Shown: positions 21,106 to 32,744 of the stretch, one piece after another
Layout of the letters: each line of letters starts with the position of its first letter
Numbering within the stretch: position 1 is the stretch's first letter
Assembly (NCBI GenBank): GCA_023376005.1
Contig: CM042141.1
Location: forward strand, 90,974,831-91,038,830
From: Doryteuthis pealeii
Taxonomy: Eukaryota; Mollusca; Cephalopoda; Myopsida; Loliginidae
Reading direction: 5' to 3'
DNA: 64,000 nt
The notes under the pieces: generated by a model
The model's database searches: none
Told to the model about the DNA's origin: nothing
Seen by the model: the letters and a program-made list of their open reading frames with translations, nothing else
Made by a program: the position numbers and the translations under genes

Positions 21106-21389
21106 GTTTTTTGTTTTTCAAGTAAATTACTTTAAAAATTAGAATTTTGGAGAATGACTGAGCCATTGGATTTTACACTTTGAATTTCCAAGAAATGCCA
21201 ATAAACAATAGTTTTTTTTTTTAAAATGATTGTGACACTTCTTGTGACACTTCTCAGATTGATGGGCATGCAAATACAATTATGTCATCATTTGGATAAG
21301 ATCTTCATAAGTTCTTTAACGTCTTGTTTGCTCAACAATCAAACTATTCAAAATGATTTCCAAAGTTGAATCATTGTTATGCTTGGATA

Positions 21390-21480
21390 GACAAGGGATA
21401 CCTGAAGAAAGCCGGAGAGTACAACGACCAAAACATTGTGTTTTTATATAACATGATAAATATAAGGACAACAGTTGAAA
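21390..21480 (+). ncRNA. Degenerate hammerhead-like motif
   Basis: CTGAAGA (21397-21403), then AAGCC...GACC, then AAAAC where GAAAC is expected, then ATTGTG. Aligns with 16030-16090, where the core is deleted. Surely inactive; reported as family evidence. Confidence 0.35.
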
Positions 21481-21485
21481 AATCA

Positions 21486-21922
21486 ATATATATTCAATTG
21501 TTTGCAAATCATTAGTATTAGGAATGCTTGAAACGATATAACACTGTACAAATTATTTATATTAGATAGAAATAATTACTCAAAGCTATATAAAGGCTTG
21601 CAAATTATTATCAAATAGGAATAGTTCATTAAAACTGTAAAATTGCTTGTAAAAAGCTGACATGTGCATTAAATAATCTAACAAGTAGTGACATGCCATA
21701 AAATCAACCAATATGCAGGTAGAAATCATATGCTAAATGTTATGTGGTTTCATTCAGTGAATGAGTAAAATAGATTAAAAATATCTTACTATGTAGGAGC
21801 ATTGTACACTTCATTAATGAACCGTAAGAGAAAGTGATTATATAGATTCACATTCAATGATCTAAGACAGGTCTTCACTCACTATTACAGAGTGGGATGG
21901 CTTGGCTAACACTTATACTAAA
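21486..21922. other. AT-rich sequence with a CD scrap
   Basis: Only GTGACATGCCATAAAATCAA (about 21692) is recognised as an inverse CD-repeat end. Confidence 0.4.
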
Positions 21923-22390
21923 CTAGCAGAGCTACCCAGCATTGGATTTCAAAAGTTGAAAATAAATCTCTTATCTATATTTATATATAGATTTATAAAA
22001 ATTATTTTTCTATATATTTGTTTTATCATCTTGTATTCTTTATATATTCTTGTTTTTAAGTTCTTTATTTTTATTATTATTCTTGTTTGTATTTTTTCTT
22101 TTATTTGGTTTTTTTTTTTTTTTTTGCTTTTTATTATGTTTTATCCTTTATTAATTTGTTTTAATTTCAATAAATTTCTTAATTGATTTTTTAATAGATC
22201 ATTGATTTATACACTTATATTTTTATTTAGCTTTTCTTATGAAAAATATGAGTGGTAAAATTTTTTTTAGTTTGTCTCGGACAAAAATAGGCTGTGGATT
22301 TTATTGAACTTTGGTCTTTGCTGGTCTCCAACAATTTTCCTTTATGTAAGGACATACTCTCGGTTATTGTACAGACTCAGAAAAAAAAAA
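21923..22390 (-). mobile_element. Helitron-like element (family H, copy 2)
   Basis: Minus strand runs from TCTGAGTCTGTACAATAACC through AGGAAAATTGTTGGAGACCA and CCTATTTTTGTCCGAGAC to AATGCTGGGTAGCTCTGCTA then GT, i.e. a CTAG|T 3' end at 21926-21923. It aligns along its length with 265-660 plus 1145-1275, showing where copy 1 was split. Confidence 0.55.
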
Positions 22391-22423
22391 ATATATATAT
22401 ATATATATATACATACACACACA

Positions 22424-22680
22424 GTAGGTGTGTCAAAAAAGTATTGAAATTTTTAAAAACTTTTTGACACACCTTGTATTCTGAAATTAAAAAAAAAAAA
22501 AATAATGTTCCATTCATTCTTCATTTCTATCTTGGTAAATACAGCTTTAAACGTCGTACTTTTTTTTGACACACCTTGTATTCTGAAAAAAATTAATGAA
22601 CGGAACGTTAATTTTTCCAGAATACAAGGTGGGTCAAAAAGTACAAAAAATCTCAATACTTTTTTTTAACACCTTGTATA
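22424..22680. mobile_element. Mariner-like MITE with repeated termini
   Basis: Ends read TAGGTGTGTCAAAAAAGTAT and, inverted, TATACAAGGTGTTAAAAAAA, resembling mariner/Tc1 TIRs next to TA. The terminal word TTTTTGACACACCTTGTATT recurs internally at 22462 and 22561, and inverted at 22617, so two or more elements may have nested. No transposase. Confidence 0.55.
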
Positions 22681-22681
22681 T

Positions 22682-22683
<2 letters not shown>

Positions 22684-22715
<32 letters not shown>
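22684..22715. repeat. GATA tetranucleotide microsatellite
   Basis: Eight consecutive units of a GATA-type repeat. Confidence 0.95.
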
Positions 22716-22716
22716 T

Positions 22717-23087
22717 GAGGACATTTAGTTGATTTCCAACTCTAAAAACCAAAAAACAGATTTTGGCAGCTTGGCTCAGAAATTTGTGTTATACTCACCA
22801 GGTGCTGGGTGGGTGAGAATTAATAACAGCTTAGTTCCGGGATGTGTGGATTCCCAACAGGCAGTATTTACCCACTAATCTAAAAGGGCTAAATCTATTG
22901 TTCAGTTCCTGAGCCCTAAGGCACACTTGAAAGGGAAATTTTTTTTTTGCACTTGTTGTATTAGAGTTTCAATTCCAGTGTGGTACCCTCATGCTAAATT
23001 GACCATTTTGGCATCATAAGGAGCCAATTAAATACCCTTAGAAATTCTTTTTTCAACTTGTGTAAATTAACTACGAAATAAAGAAAA
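22717..23087. other. Unassigned sequence
   Basis: Moderately complex sequence, no repeat or coding match noticed. Confidence 0.4.
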
Positions 23088-23330
23088 GTAAAGTCGTCAG
23101 GGTGACCTAAAGTCAGTATCAGCCAGACAGCAAGGGAGTCTATCCCCTTTTCACTAGTGCTAGACCAAGGAGATTGTTTTAGGCATCTGAGACGGAGCGC
23201 CACACTTACCATCAGCTCATCACTTTACAACACAGATCCCTATGCTACTCGTACACTGAGTTGGCAAGGGTCGGTATCAAACCCGGAACCTTGTGGTTCC
23301 AAGTCGGACACTCTACCGACTGAGCTAACT
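23088..23330 (-). mobile_element. SINE-2, near full length
   Basis: On the minus strand the head is GTTAGCTCAGTCGGTAGAGT, anticodon-arm-like sequence, and GGTTCCGGGTTTGATACC. The A- and B-box layout resembles tRNA-Lys. The body has CTAGCACTAGTGAAAAGGGG. The 3' end is GTCGACTTTACTTTTCTTTA-like (inverse of 23078-23100). Confidence 0.78.
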
Positions 23331-23469
23331 ATAAGAATATTCTCAACACTACAACCAGAAGATTTTCTTGGAATATATTGATACATAAGGATCTTTCTCC
23401 AATTGTTTAAATTTCATGAAAAATTTAATAGCTTAGAAAATAAATAAGATTTTGAAGAAATTTTTATGA

Positions 23470-23850
23470 TTGATTTTTTGGCATGTCAACCTGTCTAGTG
23501 TTATTTTATGTGGAGATGTTAGGGAATCACGTTCATATTTACTTTTGCTTCTTAAAAGTGTGTGTGTGTGTGTGTATTTTTGCACACGATCCTACCAAAT
23601 ATGAATGATTTTAAACAGACCTATTTACCCCAGAGATAGGACTAACAGGTACTACCACTCCAGGTCAGAGTGAATCTGCAGTAATGGCAATGGAGATGCA
23701 CGTTCTATAGATCTAAGGAGTTCACACCCACAAGATCTCCAGAACTGGAGCCTCACCATCAGATGCAGTTGTTTTATATTCAGGACATCCCTTTTGGAGC
23801 TGTTCTCACCCTCTGCAGGAAATGCAGTTGACATTATTCTCAGCACAATT
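23470..23850 (+). repeat. CD-repeat, long C part
   Basis: GGCATGTCAACCTGTCTAGT, then a TG microsatellite (23558-23576), GGACTAACAGGTACTACCAC, and TCACCATCAGATGCAGTTGT. Confidence 0.65.
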
Positions 23851-26800
23851 GGTCTACTTAAAATGTTTGCAGTAAAAAGTTAAAAGTTTATCACATTGAA
23901 TTAAAATTTTATTTTCATGTTTTTTTTTCAGAAGGGAATTTTTTTTCATATCAAATTTACATCTTAACTCAATAATAATGAAACATTATAAAATTTAAAT
24001 TGTTTAGTGGGTGGTAGTCTCGGAAGAATATAGTTTACAACAACAAATAATACACTCTCAGCTGTAAACAACAACAACTTTCGCTGCTAAGATACTGTCT
24101 CCCTCTTTTTTTCCCCCAACCACCCTCAACTCTTTTAAACACATCCCAAATCACCCAACATGATGACTCATGTCATCATAGTCACGTGATAGAACTCCCT
24201 GCCTTCGCTTTAAGAATTAAAATATTTCTTCTTAAAAGCCGAGGTGGTAACTGCAACTATTTTTTTTTTCAACTTATTTTAAAATTGTAAATGATGACTA
24301 GGCCGTTTTATACTCTGATGCTGAATTTTTCATAATGTATATTGTATACACTACACAGGATATGAGGTTAGGCAAAAAAAAAAAAAAAAGAAAGAAAAAT
24401 AACGATTGGTTGGTATTCGTTAGCAACGTCCGAATGTAAAGAAAAAACTGTGTGAAAAGTAGTAAATTCCAAGCGATATTATTTATTTATTACAATTAAT
24501 TGCTGAAAGTTTTTAATAATTTTCAACTCATGTTGATGAATTAATAAAATCTTAATACTCCGTATAAATGAATAAAAATTAAATACTATCTTGATGGTGG
24601 GGGATACATTTTTAAATGCATGTTTCTTTCTTTATTTGAATAAAATAACTTTTTAAACAAACTTCTTAAACTCATACATTTTTCTTATATTAATTTGATT
24701 TACTGACAGTTTGAAAAGTTTGACAATGACATAAATAATAAGAACAATAATTAGACATGTATCGTGTCCAATTAAGAAACAAAACGAAGTTTAAGTATTT
24801 AAAAAAAAATTAAATTAAAGTTTTAGAAGTGATCAAAACTAAGTGAAAAGCAGTGTTTTAAAAATTTGTTAATGACAAAAGAAAAAAAAAAGATTTCTTT
24901 AGATAGAAAATTGCAATCCAATTGATTTATATTTTAGTCAAGTCACTGTCGCAAAAAAAATTACTTGGGTTGTACAAGTTTTGAAAAGAAAAAAGACAGA
25001 ATAAATATTGAAAATACTCAACTCATTAGGCATAAAAAAATGATCAAAAGATTTTGTTTTAGCATTGCTTTTTTTTTTTTTTTTTTTTTTTTAATCATTT
25101 AAATTCCTGTAGATATAAACACATATATAACTTATATATATAATATAAGTAAAAAGACATTATTTTAAAAGAAAAAAAATTTTTCAATTTGACAATCGTT
25201 TAATTTTCATTTAGACAATTATTGTCTTTTTACTATTTTTAATGCCAGCAGAAAATACATAAAAAAGGTCACATGGCGTAAATAGACCTCCCGTGGGTAA
25301 GGGAAATAAAATCTAGTCTCGGTGACTAATTAATTGACTGATTGATTTTTCCTTTTTTTTTTCTTTTTTTAATTAAAAAAGAAATGAATGAGTTAAAGTG
25401 ATTCTTTTTACACTTTTACGTTACGTTAATCATCTAACAAAATATCAGTAGTGAAAAAGTTTAAGCCAGGTAAATTTAGCAATATAAAACCAGGTGATAA
25501 ATAAAGAGAGAGAAAGAAGAAAGAAGGAAATGGAAAGTTCCTGAGATTGGTTTATGGTGTGACGTGTTACACTCATGGATAATTCGGTCTATTGCTTTCT
25601 TTCTTCTTCTTTTTACAATTTAGCCGGTTTTATTATTACAGGTTTCCTAATGATAAAATATCGACTATAAACTGAATAAAGTAAGCACTTAAAGAAAGAA
25701 AAAAAAAGAATCCCTAGTGTTTCTAGGAGGGGGGTATCTTTTAAAAGATCGGGGTCAGTAAATAAATAACAGCTCTCTTAAGTTATTTATTTACTGACCC
25801 TAAGGACCAACTCATCCGTTCGTAATTTCTACAATCAAATGATGAATAAAGTATCACATTCCACTTAGGAAAATATGCATAAAAAAGTAACCTTATTTGC
25901 AAATTGCTGATATGAATCAGTCCTTTATAGAAGTAAGATGAAAAGAAAAAAAAGATTGAAGAAAAGACTAAATTAGATGTGTAGAGACCAACACTACACA
26001 TTCTTTAGTTTTATACCGTACAGAAAAGAAATATATAAATATAAACCAATAATAATTTAGGGTAAAACAAAGTAATTATAAAATAAAATAATCAGTTTTA
26101 AATTAAATCAAAGTCTAAAAAAACAAAACAGTATTTTTTGTAGACTAAGTAGTTCTTTTTTTTTCTTACAAAAAGAAAAAAGAGTAAGAGAGAAATGCAT
26201 TACACAAAAAATAAAAGTGAAATGAATAATAACCCATAATTAAGATGAAAGTAATTAAGAAACAATTTTCGTTTTAATATTACTTTTTTTATGTTGTCTA
26301 CTTTCTTTTAAAAAACAATTAAAGTTTGACATTGTTGGGAAATAAAATTAAGCACATCGCACATATCTAGAGAGATCCCAAGAAAAATAAGACAAAATAA
26401 TAGTGAAGTAGTAGCCGCATTTTTAAAGAAAAAACGAAAAAAATAACATTAATTTTTACGAAACAAAAAACAAAGATTAATTATATAATTATTCTTCTTT
26501 ATAAAATGGTACTTTAGTACTCACTTCACTTAAATGTCCGATTTCTTAAATACAAAAATGTGTAATGAGGAGCAAAGTACGTTCATTCTACCTAAGCGGC
26601 GAAGAAACTTGGAACTTGTGATCCAATGTCGGCACTGTTTTCTGTCTTTTAATATTAGCACTAATAGTAGTCGCAAGATCCTTCTAAAATCGATAATAAA
26701 TGGTTGGTAGTAGTAGCAGACGATAGAAAAATCACAGAACTACTTCAAAAAGAAGAAGGAACCACCGCGAAAGTCGCTCTCAAGTTGGCAACTAGGAATC

Positions 26801-27089
26801 TTTAGGTTTTGGGGTTTTTAAATCACTAACAACAATCGGTTGTCGGGCAGAGAAACAATGAATAGAAAAGAAAAGAAAACTATCAGATCAATGTGAAGGA
26901 TTGTTGAATTGATTTCACTTTCTAGGTTGTATGTATCATGTGTTTCATTCTAAACAGACCAAAAAAAGCTACGTAAAATGATTTAAAAAAAAAAAAAAGC
27001 AGCCCCGCATATCGCACATATACCTGGACTGAGTCGTGTGTTTTTTTAATGGTTTTATAAAAAATATATAAACTAGTAAAATTGCTCAC
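23851..27089. other. Repeat-poor 3.2 kb next to ANKRD40-like exon 1
   Basis: No SINE, LINE or CD copy recognised, in contrast to the flanks. Contains poly-A/T tracts (24376, 25070-25092), a hairpin with arms AGTTATTTATTTACTGACCC (25751-25770 inverse, 25782-25803), and a CpG-containing patch at 26590-26800. Intronic on the minus strand; may hold regulatory DNA. Confidence 0.5.
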
Positions 27090-27226
27090 CATCCATTTAC
27101 TGAATTTTGGGAGTTAACCTCAACTTGTTTTTCTTCAACAAGTTTCTTTAGTTTGGCCATGTCCCCAATTGCGACCGCCTCTCTTAATTCTTCTTGTTCT
27201 CCCCGGCTCGGCGCCGTCGACTCCAT
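27090..27226 (-). CDS. ANKRD40: ANKRD40-like gene, coding exon 1
   Basis: Minus-strand exon starting at ATG 27226-27224, with an in-frame TAG 18 bases upstream (27244-27242) that fixes this as the first Met. It has 45 codons plus TG, and donor GTGAGC begins at 27089. The peptide starts MESTAPSRGEQEELREAVAI and continues GDMAKLKKLVEEKQVEVNSQ NSVNG; the split codon TG|G gives W, joining exon 2's TALHWA. The EELREAVAIGDMAKLKKLV helix pair and VNSQN-VNGW are the first ankyrin repeat and linker of ANKRD40 proteins. It is longer by a few residues than some homologues at the K-Q-V-E-V turn. No signal peptide; expected cytosolic or nuclear. The downstream proline-rich and C-terminal parts of the family are not in the window. 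Confidence 0.88.
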
Positions 27227-28229
27227 GTTGCACAAATATATCTAACATACTAACTACAGGAAGTAAAGGAGGCCAAATGTCGACAACAACAACTAGTTTT
27301 TTTTATTTACCAAGTCCTCTTTTAAACAAGATTAAACTGATTCTTGTCATTTAACTATTCATTCATTAAGTCATTAAACCTTTAAATAAGTATAATTTAT
27401 ATTGTTAAAGTTTAATTATTGTGTACAATGATTTATTTTACTTGTAATGTACCTTTAAAAAAAAAAGAAGAAAAAAAAGAGACCAGCTTTATATCAACCT
27501 GTAGGATTTAAATGTTTATTTAAAGAAAAAAAAAAGTTTTGTTTTTTACTATCATTCAAAGATTAATAAACTGAAGGGATTTTGGAAAATTTGATTAATA
27601 ACTTATTGATTATAATAAGAATTTTATCCGGTGGAATTTTGCCAATAAACGGATACTTGCTTAAAATAATCAATCATAAGTGGAGTCTTTTTGAACTATT
27701 GCTAAACTTGTAAAAGTTAATTTGGAAATCTTTTTAAAATATTTATCTACCAGATATCATATTCCAAAAATATTTTAAGACTTTTAACACAAATTTGATA
27801 ATCTAAAATTAAAAAAAAAAATATTTACTGACAAAACCTTTTGAAAATTAAAAAAAATTTACATTAAAAAAAGTTTTAATGGTTGGCAGGGGCAGATTTT
27901 TTATGAAATAATGAAACTTTAAGCTTCCAGGACCTTAATCCACAAGGGATGCTAGAAGTAACCTTAATCCACATTGTTTTAAAAGTTTGGGTCTGCTGTA
28001 TAGAAAGGGGGTTCCCACAATAGTTCAATCTTCAAGGACCCCAAAATATATTTTCACTACTGATAGCTGATCATAATTTTTTTTTAAAACTATGTAAAAA
28101 TTTATTATTCATAATATGAAGCTAAGTAGAAAAAAAAATGTAAATGAGACATTTCTCAATATATTTGGAAACTTCATAAAAAATCTTTTTAACAAAATGA
28201 TAATAATGACAGTAATAGTAATAATAGTT
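27227..28229. promoter_or_regulatory. 5' flank of the ANKRD40-like gene
   Basis: AT-rich, with no clear TATA box at a convincing distance. A few CpGs cluster at the exon edge (27200-27225). No repeats recognised until 28.2 kb. Promoter location is inference from the start codon. Confidence 0.35.
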
Positions 28230-28239
28230 GAGATCAGCT

Positions 28240-28350
28240 TGAATACTCAGAAGAGTCCTGGAAACCAAGGGAGATTTGCTGTCACTCAGACTCCAGTGAA
28301 AGACCATCAGCTAACGCTGGTGTGAAAAACTCACAAAGAATGAAATAATT
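28240..28350 (+). repeat. Repeat N, copy 1 (SINE-tail-like)
   Basis: Shares TTGCTGTCACT, AAAGACCATCAGCTA-like wording and GGTGTGAAAAACTCACA plus an AAT-rich tail with 57210-57345. Confidence 0.5.
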
Positions 28351-28424
28351 ATAATTAATGATATTATATATCATGTTATTAAAACAAAAAATAATGAAAG
28401 TTAAAACAATATGTAGGAGTGACA

Positions 28425-28450
28425 AGACTTTCGGACCACCCTGTACAAAG
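28425..28450. repeat. Isolated mariner-type terminus
   Basis: ACTTTCGGACCACCCTGTAC resembles the end of a Tc1/mariner TIR next to TA. No partner end found within 1 kb. Confidence 0.3.
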
Positions 28451-28559
28451 TTTCCACTATAAGAAACTTTAAAAAGTTATCAATTAATACTGTTATATAC
28501 ACAAATAAAGATATTTCACGATTCACAAAAATTCACCTAACTCAATACACCCACTCACC

Positions 28560-29130
28560 AACAATACAAAATGTTAACAAGTTCATCCACTGCGGTAAAA
28601 ATAAAGAAAGCTAAAGTTAATCCTATTCTTCAAGCCGAAAATGTATATAAACCTGACTTTGAAAGACCAAAACTCAGTCAGTGGGGACAGACAACCAATT
28701 TGAGAACACAGGAAGTGAGCATCCAAGAGCTAACTGCTATATCAAGACAGCTGACATCATTCCAGCCCCATCACCTTCTTTTATCCTGACCGGACAACCA
28801 ACCAAGCTTTAAAAGGGGCAAACTACCCAAAAGCTAACCGCTACACCAAGACAGCTGATATCACTACAGCCCCTCCCTCTTTCATCCTGACCGAGACAAC
28901 CGACAAAGCCTTAAAGGGGCAAACTACTATCAAATTGACTCTTGTCAAACAGACGCCGGCCATCAGCTGCCAACTTCCTACCAACCAAACATCAGGCTCT
29001 CTGCCCACATTACTACCAACACCTCGACCATCAAACATCACATCACTACCAACACCACAACTGACTCGACCACCAAACATCAGACTTTCTGCTTACATCA
29101 TTTCCAACATTCACCAATTTTTTGTTTTTA
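28560..29130 (+). pseudogene. Retroelement-like internal fragment related to family M
   Basis: Holds two ~103-bp tandem units (28722-28826, 28827-28929) sharing AAGACAGCTGA and CATCCTGACCG. It also holds a stretch (28930-29100) that resembles the reverse complement of 36970-37170 (CACAACTGACTCGACCACC, ATCACTACCAACACC). Short open frames give LTASRQ-type peptides with no recognised domain. Confidence 0.4.
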
Positions 29131-29137
29131 ATACAAA

Positions 29138-29240
29138 TTACATATTTAGAAAGATTATTTTCTTTTCTTTCAAACCAAATAAATATTTTAAAGATTGGAC
29201 CATAAATAGGTGAGAGATTCCTAGCTGAATGGCTTAGACT
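29138..29240 (+). repeat. Repeat L, copy 3
   Basis: ATTACATATTTAGAAAGATT, AAACCAAATAAATATTTTAA, AAGATTGGACCATAAATAGG. Confidence 0.55.
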
Positions 29241-29289
29241 GCAATTTTATTCACTAAAATTAAACTAAACTGCTGTAATCGCTATAATA

Positions 29290-29545
29290 GAAAGCAGGCA
29301 GCAAACAATATTTTATTATCAGCAGCATATATGGACAGTTCCACAAATCGATTGATTTTGGTTTAATTAATTAATTATATCCCTTAATCAGTAAAAATCA
29401 ATAACCAAATTTGGCAGGTTTCTTATTTAGAAGGTTATTAAGGTGTATGCAAGATTTCGAATCTGAGTGACCTCCCGTTTGTGTTTGTTGACACATACAT
29501 ACAAACTTACTTTTATATATATATATATATATATATATACTATTA
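29290..29545 (-). repeat. Repeat I, copy 2
   Basis: Inverse of 6885-7180 with the same TA microsatellite end (29515-29539). Confidence 0.55.
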
Positions 29546-29584
29546 ATATTATTATTATTAGTGAAATAGATCACTAATTAGGAC

Positions 29585-29815
29585 TGAGCTTATTCTAGTA
29601 GTGACTAACCGAAGCAGATTTAACAGGTTTGAATTCAGAATTTTCCTTCTCCTAGTCTGGTCGCCTAACTAAGGTTAAAAAGCCCAGTCTACCCTACTAT
29701 TTTACCCATAGCTGGAGAAAGAGTAGTTGGATTCATACCTTTCCCAAGGATATTAGCTCTATGTGAACTATGAGTCCATTACCTACGATTCTAACCACTA
29801 CACTATGCACCTCCA
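29585..29815 (-). mobile_element. SINE-1
   Basis: From AACAGGTTTGAATTCAGAAT to GATTCTAACCACTACACTAT. A perfect CACACACATGTGTGTGTG palindrome follows. Confidence 0.72.
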
Positions 29816-30119
29816 CACACACATGTGTGTGTGTGAATTTCATGGAAATTTCATTTTCATTCAGTGTATTGACATGTCATTTAGTCAGTTAATTAAAATC
29901 TTACATCATTGCTGGGAAGTTGTGAATACAAAAAAAGATTATACAAAGAAGCTGCATTTTGATCTGGCATTAATTGATATAACAGAAAACAAACAAAGTC
30001 TGGTGGTATTGTAAGATACTGCTGGGCAGCTTTGGCCTTGAATCCATGCATGACACAATCATCATCTGATAAAGGCTTTGGTGGCCATACAGGTATTGTT
30101 TTTGCTTTGAAATAGCATG

Positions 30120-30408
30120 TGTATATATATTTACCCAACCCCTCCACATGAGAAGGATGTGACACAAGGTCACTTTATAAATGGAGTTTAATAGGTTTGA
30201 AATCAAAGTTTTCCTTCTTCTAGACCAGTTGCTATACCAATGTTAAAAAGCCCAGTCTGCTCTACTATTTACCCATAGCTGGAGGGAGAATAGTTGGATT
30301 CATACCATTCCCAAGGATATTAGTAAAATACAAACAGCCATGTCCAGGATTTAATCGCCATGTCCATTTTCTACAACGATAACCATTACACTAAGAGTGC
30401 CTCCATGT
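30120..30408 (-). mobile_element. SINE-1, near full length
   Basis: Inverse of tail TATATTTACCCAACCCCTCC through TTGGATTCATACCATTCCCA to ATAACCATTACACTAAGAGT. Confidence 0.75.
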
Positions 30409-30419
30409 GTATATATCAT

Positions 30420-30845
30420 CATTACATATTGTGCCTATAACATGGATTTCCATGACTCTTCCTTTTCATCCATCCCTATTGGTCATAGCTCTTGGAAGAT
30501 CCAGTGCACAACATCCAGTGTCCAAGCAGAACTGATTGATGTAGGTTTTTGTTTATCACTCTACACTGGTGTGTCTATATTCAGGTGTCCATAGGAAAAC
30601 ATCACTTATGAGTTCGTTCTTGCTTCTCCAGCAATGTCCAGTATATCTTGTTCATCTAATTCAAATGGTCTGTATGATAAGAGGCAAGTGGTATACAGTT
30701 GGTCTTTTGTTGGGTGTGCTTCAAGGATTTGTTCCAGACAGCACGTAGCATTTTTGTACAGTTCCCATCTAGTTTTTTCTCTAATCAATTTTTTTAGTGT
30801 CCAAGTGGTGCAGCTGTATAGTAGGACTGATATGGCTACATTTTG
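30420..30845 (-). pseudogene. LINE RT C-terminal region, 3' end
   Basis: On the minus strand an open 60-codon piece reads KTRWELYKNATCCLEQILEA then HPTKDQLYTTCLLS. This is the post-RT wording LxGNYTRMLRAILNxSWRxHPTKxQLYGHLP of a widespread LINE. Further 3', the CTACATCAATCAGTTCTGCT region (inverse) matches the 47.9-48.2 kb and 57.0-57.1 kb copies. Confidence 0.7.
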
Positions 30846-30865
30846 TGTATATATTTATGGTGCAA

Positions 30866-31212
30866 CAATCAAGTACTAAGAGTGGTTGCAGTCCTTGTCC
30901 ATACCCAATGTGAAACTAGTAACAAACAGCTTGCAGTGAGCAAGGAATTATTTATTCATTTTTGCAAGGAAGGTAAATGTGCTTTACGGGAAAACAAGAC
31001 AAATATTAACATGAGGCTGCAGAATGAAGTATATGACTGGAGGATGTCAGTAGACCTCATTACATCTCTCCACTTCCCAGGGCACAAACTAATCAATGCC
31101 ATGACATTGTAAAGTGGTTAGATTCCAAAACGTGTTCTCCTAGTGGAGTTGACTGTCCCTTGGGAGCAAAACATAGACGAGGCACATGAGAGTAAGGAGA
31201 ACCAATATGAAT
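30866..31212 (+). pseudogene. LINE-type remnant with an 'ELTVPWE' motif
   Basis: Translation, shifting frame once, includes VLRVVAVLVHTQCET, WRMSVDLITSLHFPGHK and then KRVLLVELTVPWEQNIDEAH. The W-x-L-AVDL...L-FPxHI ... LxELTVPWExxxxEAHExK order is a recognisable tail region of metazoan reverse-transcriptase-bearing elements. Stops at 31110 and a frameshift; dead. Confidence 0.6.
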
Positions 31213-31227
31213 CTTTTTGAATTTTGA

Positions 31228-31590
31228 ATTTCTTTGATATTTTATCCTTCTGGAGAGAAATAAAAATATATAAAAAATTATGTATCAGATATAAAATATA
31301 TCCACGAAATACATCTACACAAATACATCTGTAAAGGAAACTTAAGTACCATCTTTTATCTCACACTCCACCAGTTTTGGGCATGAAATAACCCACAGGG
31401 TTATTATACCATTAAACCAACCAAACCGAACCAAACCAAACTAAATGAATTTCATAAAAATCATTTATACCAATTTGAGGATATAAGAACTTAAAACATA
31501 GAAACTTTTATCAAAATGACTTGTTTCGGTATTAAATGACCCGAAAAGGGTTGATATGCCCTAAAACAAACAAACCAAAACAAACCAAAC
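31228..31590 (-). repeat. Repeat K, copy 2
   Basis: Same order as 12190-12510, with an insertion-like ATACATCTACACAAATACAT duplication. Confidence 0.65.
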
Positions 31591-31739
31591 AAACCTCTTC
31601 AAATTGACTGCATGGTGAGAGTCTGAGTATGTTATGTGCTACCAATTAAGGTCAGTTGCTATGGTTTCCTGGGACGGTAAATTTCTTCCTTCCTATCCAA
31701 AATATGCATGACTGGTCAGCCTCTAAATGTAGCCTTAAA

Positions 31740-32142
31740 ATAAATACACTGCATAATTGCAACCTCACCACTAGATGCAAATTAATATCATACCTAGGAC
31801 ACTAAGACCCTCAGCCACTGCCCTCTAGCACATATATGATAAAAAGGGTTGGTGGTTTACCATAAGAGTAATATAATCAGGACAATCAAATAGGTGCTAG
31901 GGCTTGACTTGACTAGCTGATTGATTGAAGGGGGCAAAGAGCCCCCCTTTGACTGTCCATCTAGTGCAAGTAAGGGTCAAATTAGAGAGTTGCATGTCAT
32001 GAACTACTCAGCCACCAAGTTTTTAAAGCATCATGGGTCACCACCCGCAGCCAATAGGTGGCCCCATTGGGGGTGTCTTACCCCTCTGCAGAGGTGCAGT
32101 TGGCATATTTTACAGCCTCAGCCAACTGATATTAGAGATTCA
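31740..32142 (+). repeat. CD-repeat, D part
   Basis: CACTAGATGCAAATTAATAT, AAAAAGGGTTGGTGG, GCTAGGGCTTGACTTGAC, GTTGCATGTCATGAACTACT, CCTCTGCAGAGGTGCAGTTG. Confidence 0.7.
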
Positions 32143-32144
32143 AA

Positions 32145-32435
32145 TGGAGACACGTGGTTTAATGGTTAGAGTCATAGGAAATGGACACAATGACCTGTTA
32201 AAATTCTGGACAAGGTTGTTTGCATTTCACATAGCGCTAATACCCATGGGAAACACATAAATCTAACTATTCTCCCTCCAGCTATGGGTAAATCATAGGA
32301 CAGACTGGGCTCTTTAACCTTGGTTAGGTAACCAGTCTAGGAGAAGGAAAACTCTAAATTCAAACCTGTTAAACTCCGCTTGACTTTGTGTCATATCTGC
32401 TCTGGAAGGGTTGGTAAATATATATATATATATTA
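32145..32435 (+). mobile_element. SINE-1
   Basis: Head GGAGACACGTGGTTTAATGG at 32144, body TTTGCATTTCACATAGCGCT, tail in a TA microsatellite (32418-32433). Inserted right at the end of the D repeat. Confidence 0.75.
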
Positions 32436-32744
32436 GAGATTCAGCATTAAATTTAATATAGGTTCTATTATGATGAACACATGCCAGCACATCTCTCAGT
32501 ATAATCATATATTTGTACACAAATATGTATTGTGTGTATGTCTATAATAGTCAATGTACCTACAATATTCTTTTGAAAGGAATCCACTCACACCCACAAC
32601 AAAAAAGTAGGCGTGGAGCAAGTAATTCAATCCCTATAAAAACCACTTGCCACTGAAACTGCAGTAGCAACACTGGTGTGGGGTGGGATGGGGTGGAGTC
32701 ATGTGGTGTGGTTGCTAGGAGTCTACAGCAATAAAAGATGACAA

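Larger units (their letters stand above)
7813..27089 (-). other. Intron 1 of the ANKRD40-like gene (19,277 bp)
   Basis: Bounded by donor GTGAGC (27089-27084 on minus) and acceptor TTGCAG (7818-7813). Almost all of it is transposable-element debris on both strands (listed separately), except the last ~3 kb next to exon 1, where few repeats are recognisable. Confidence 0.85.

Noticed and set aside
23285..23330. tRNA gene (Lys-like) on the minus strand
   Set aside because: Cloverleaf ends do not pair and the same head recurs in at least five SINE-2 copies. It is a SINE head, as are the Gln-like heads of SINE-1 and SINE-3.
28571..28789. 72-codon ORF as a host gene
   Set aside because: The region belongs to a tandemly duplicated, retroelement-related block. 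No splice or start context.
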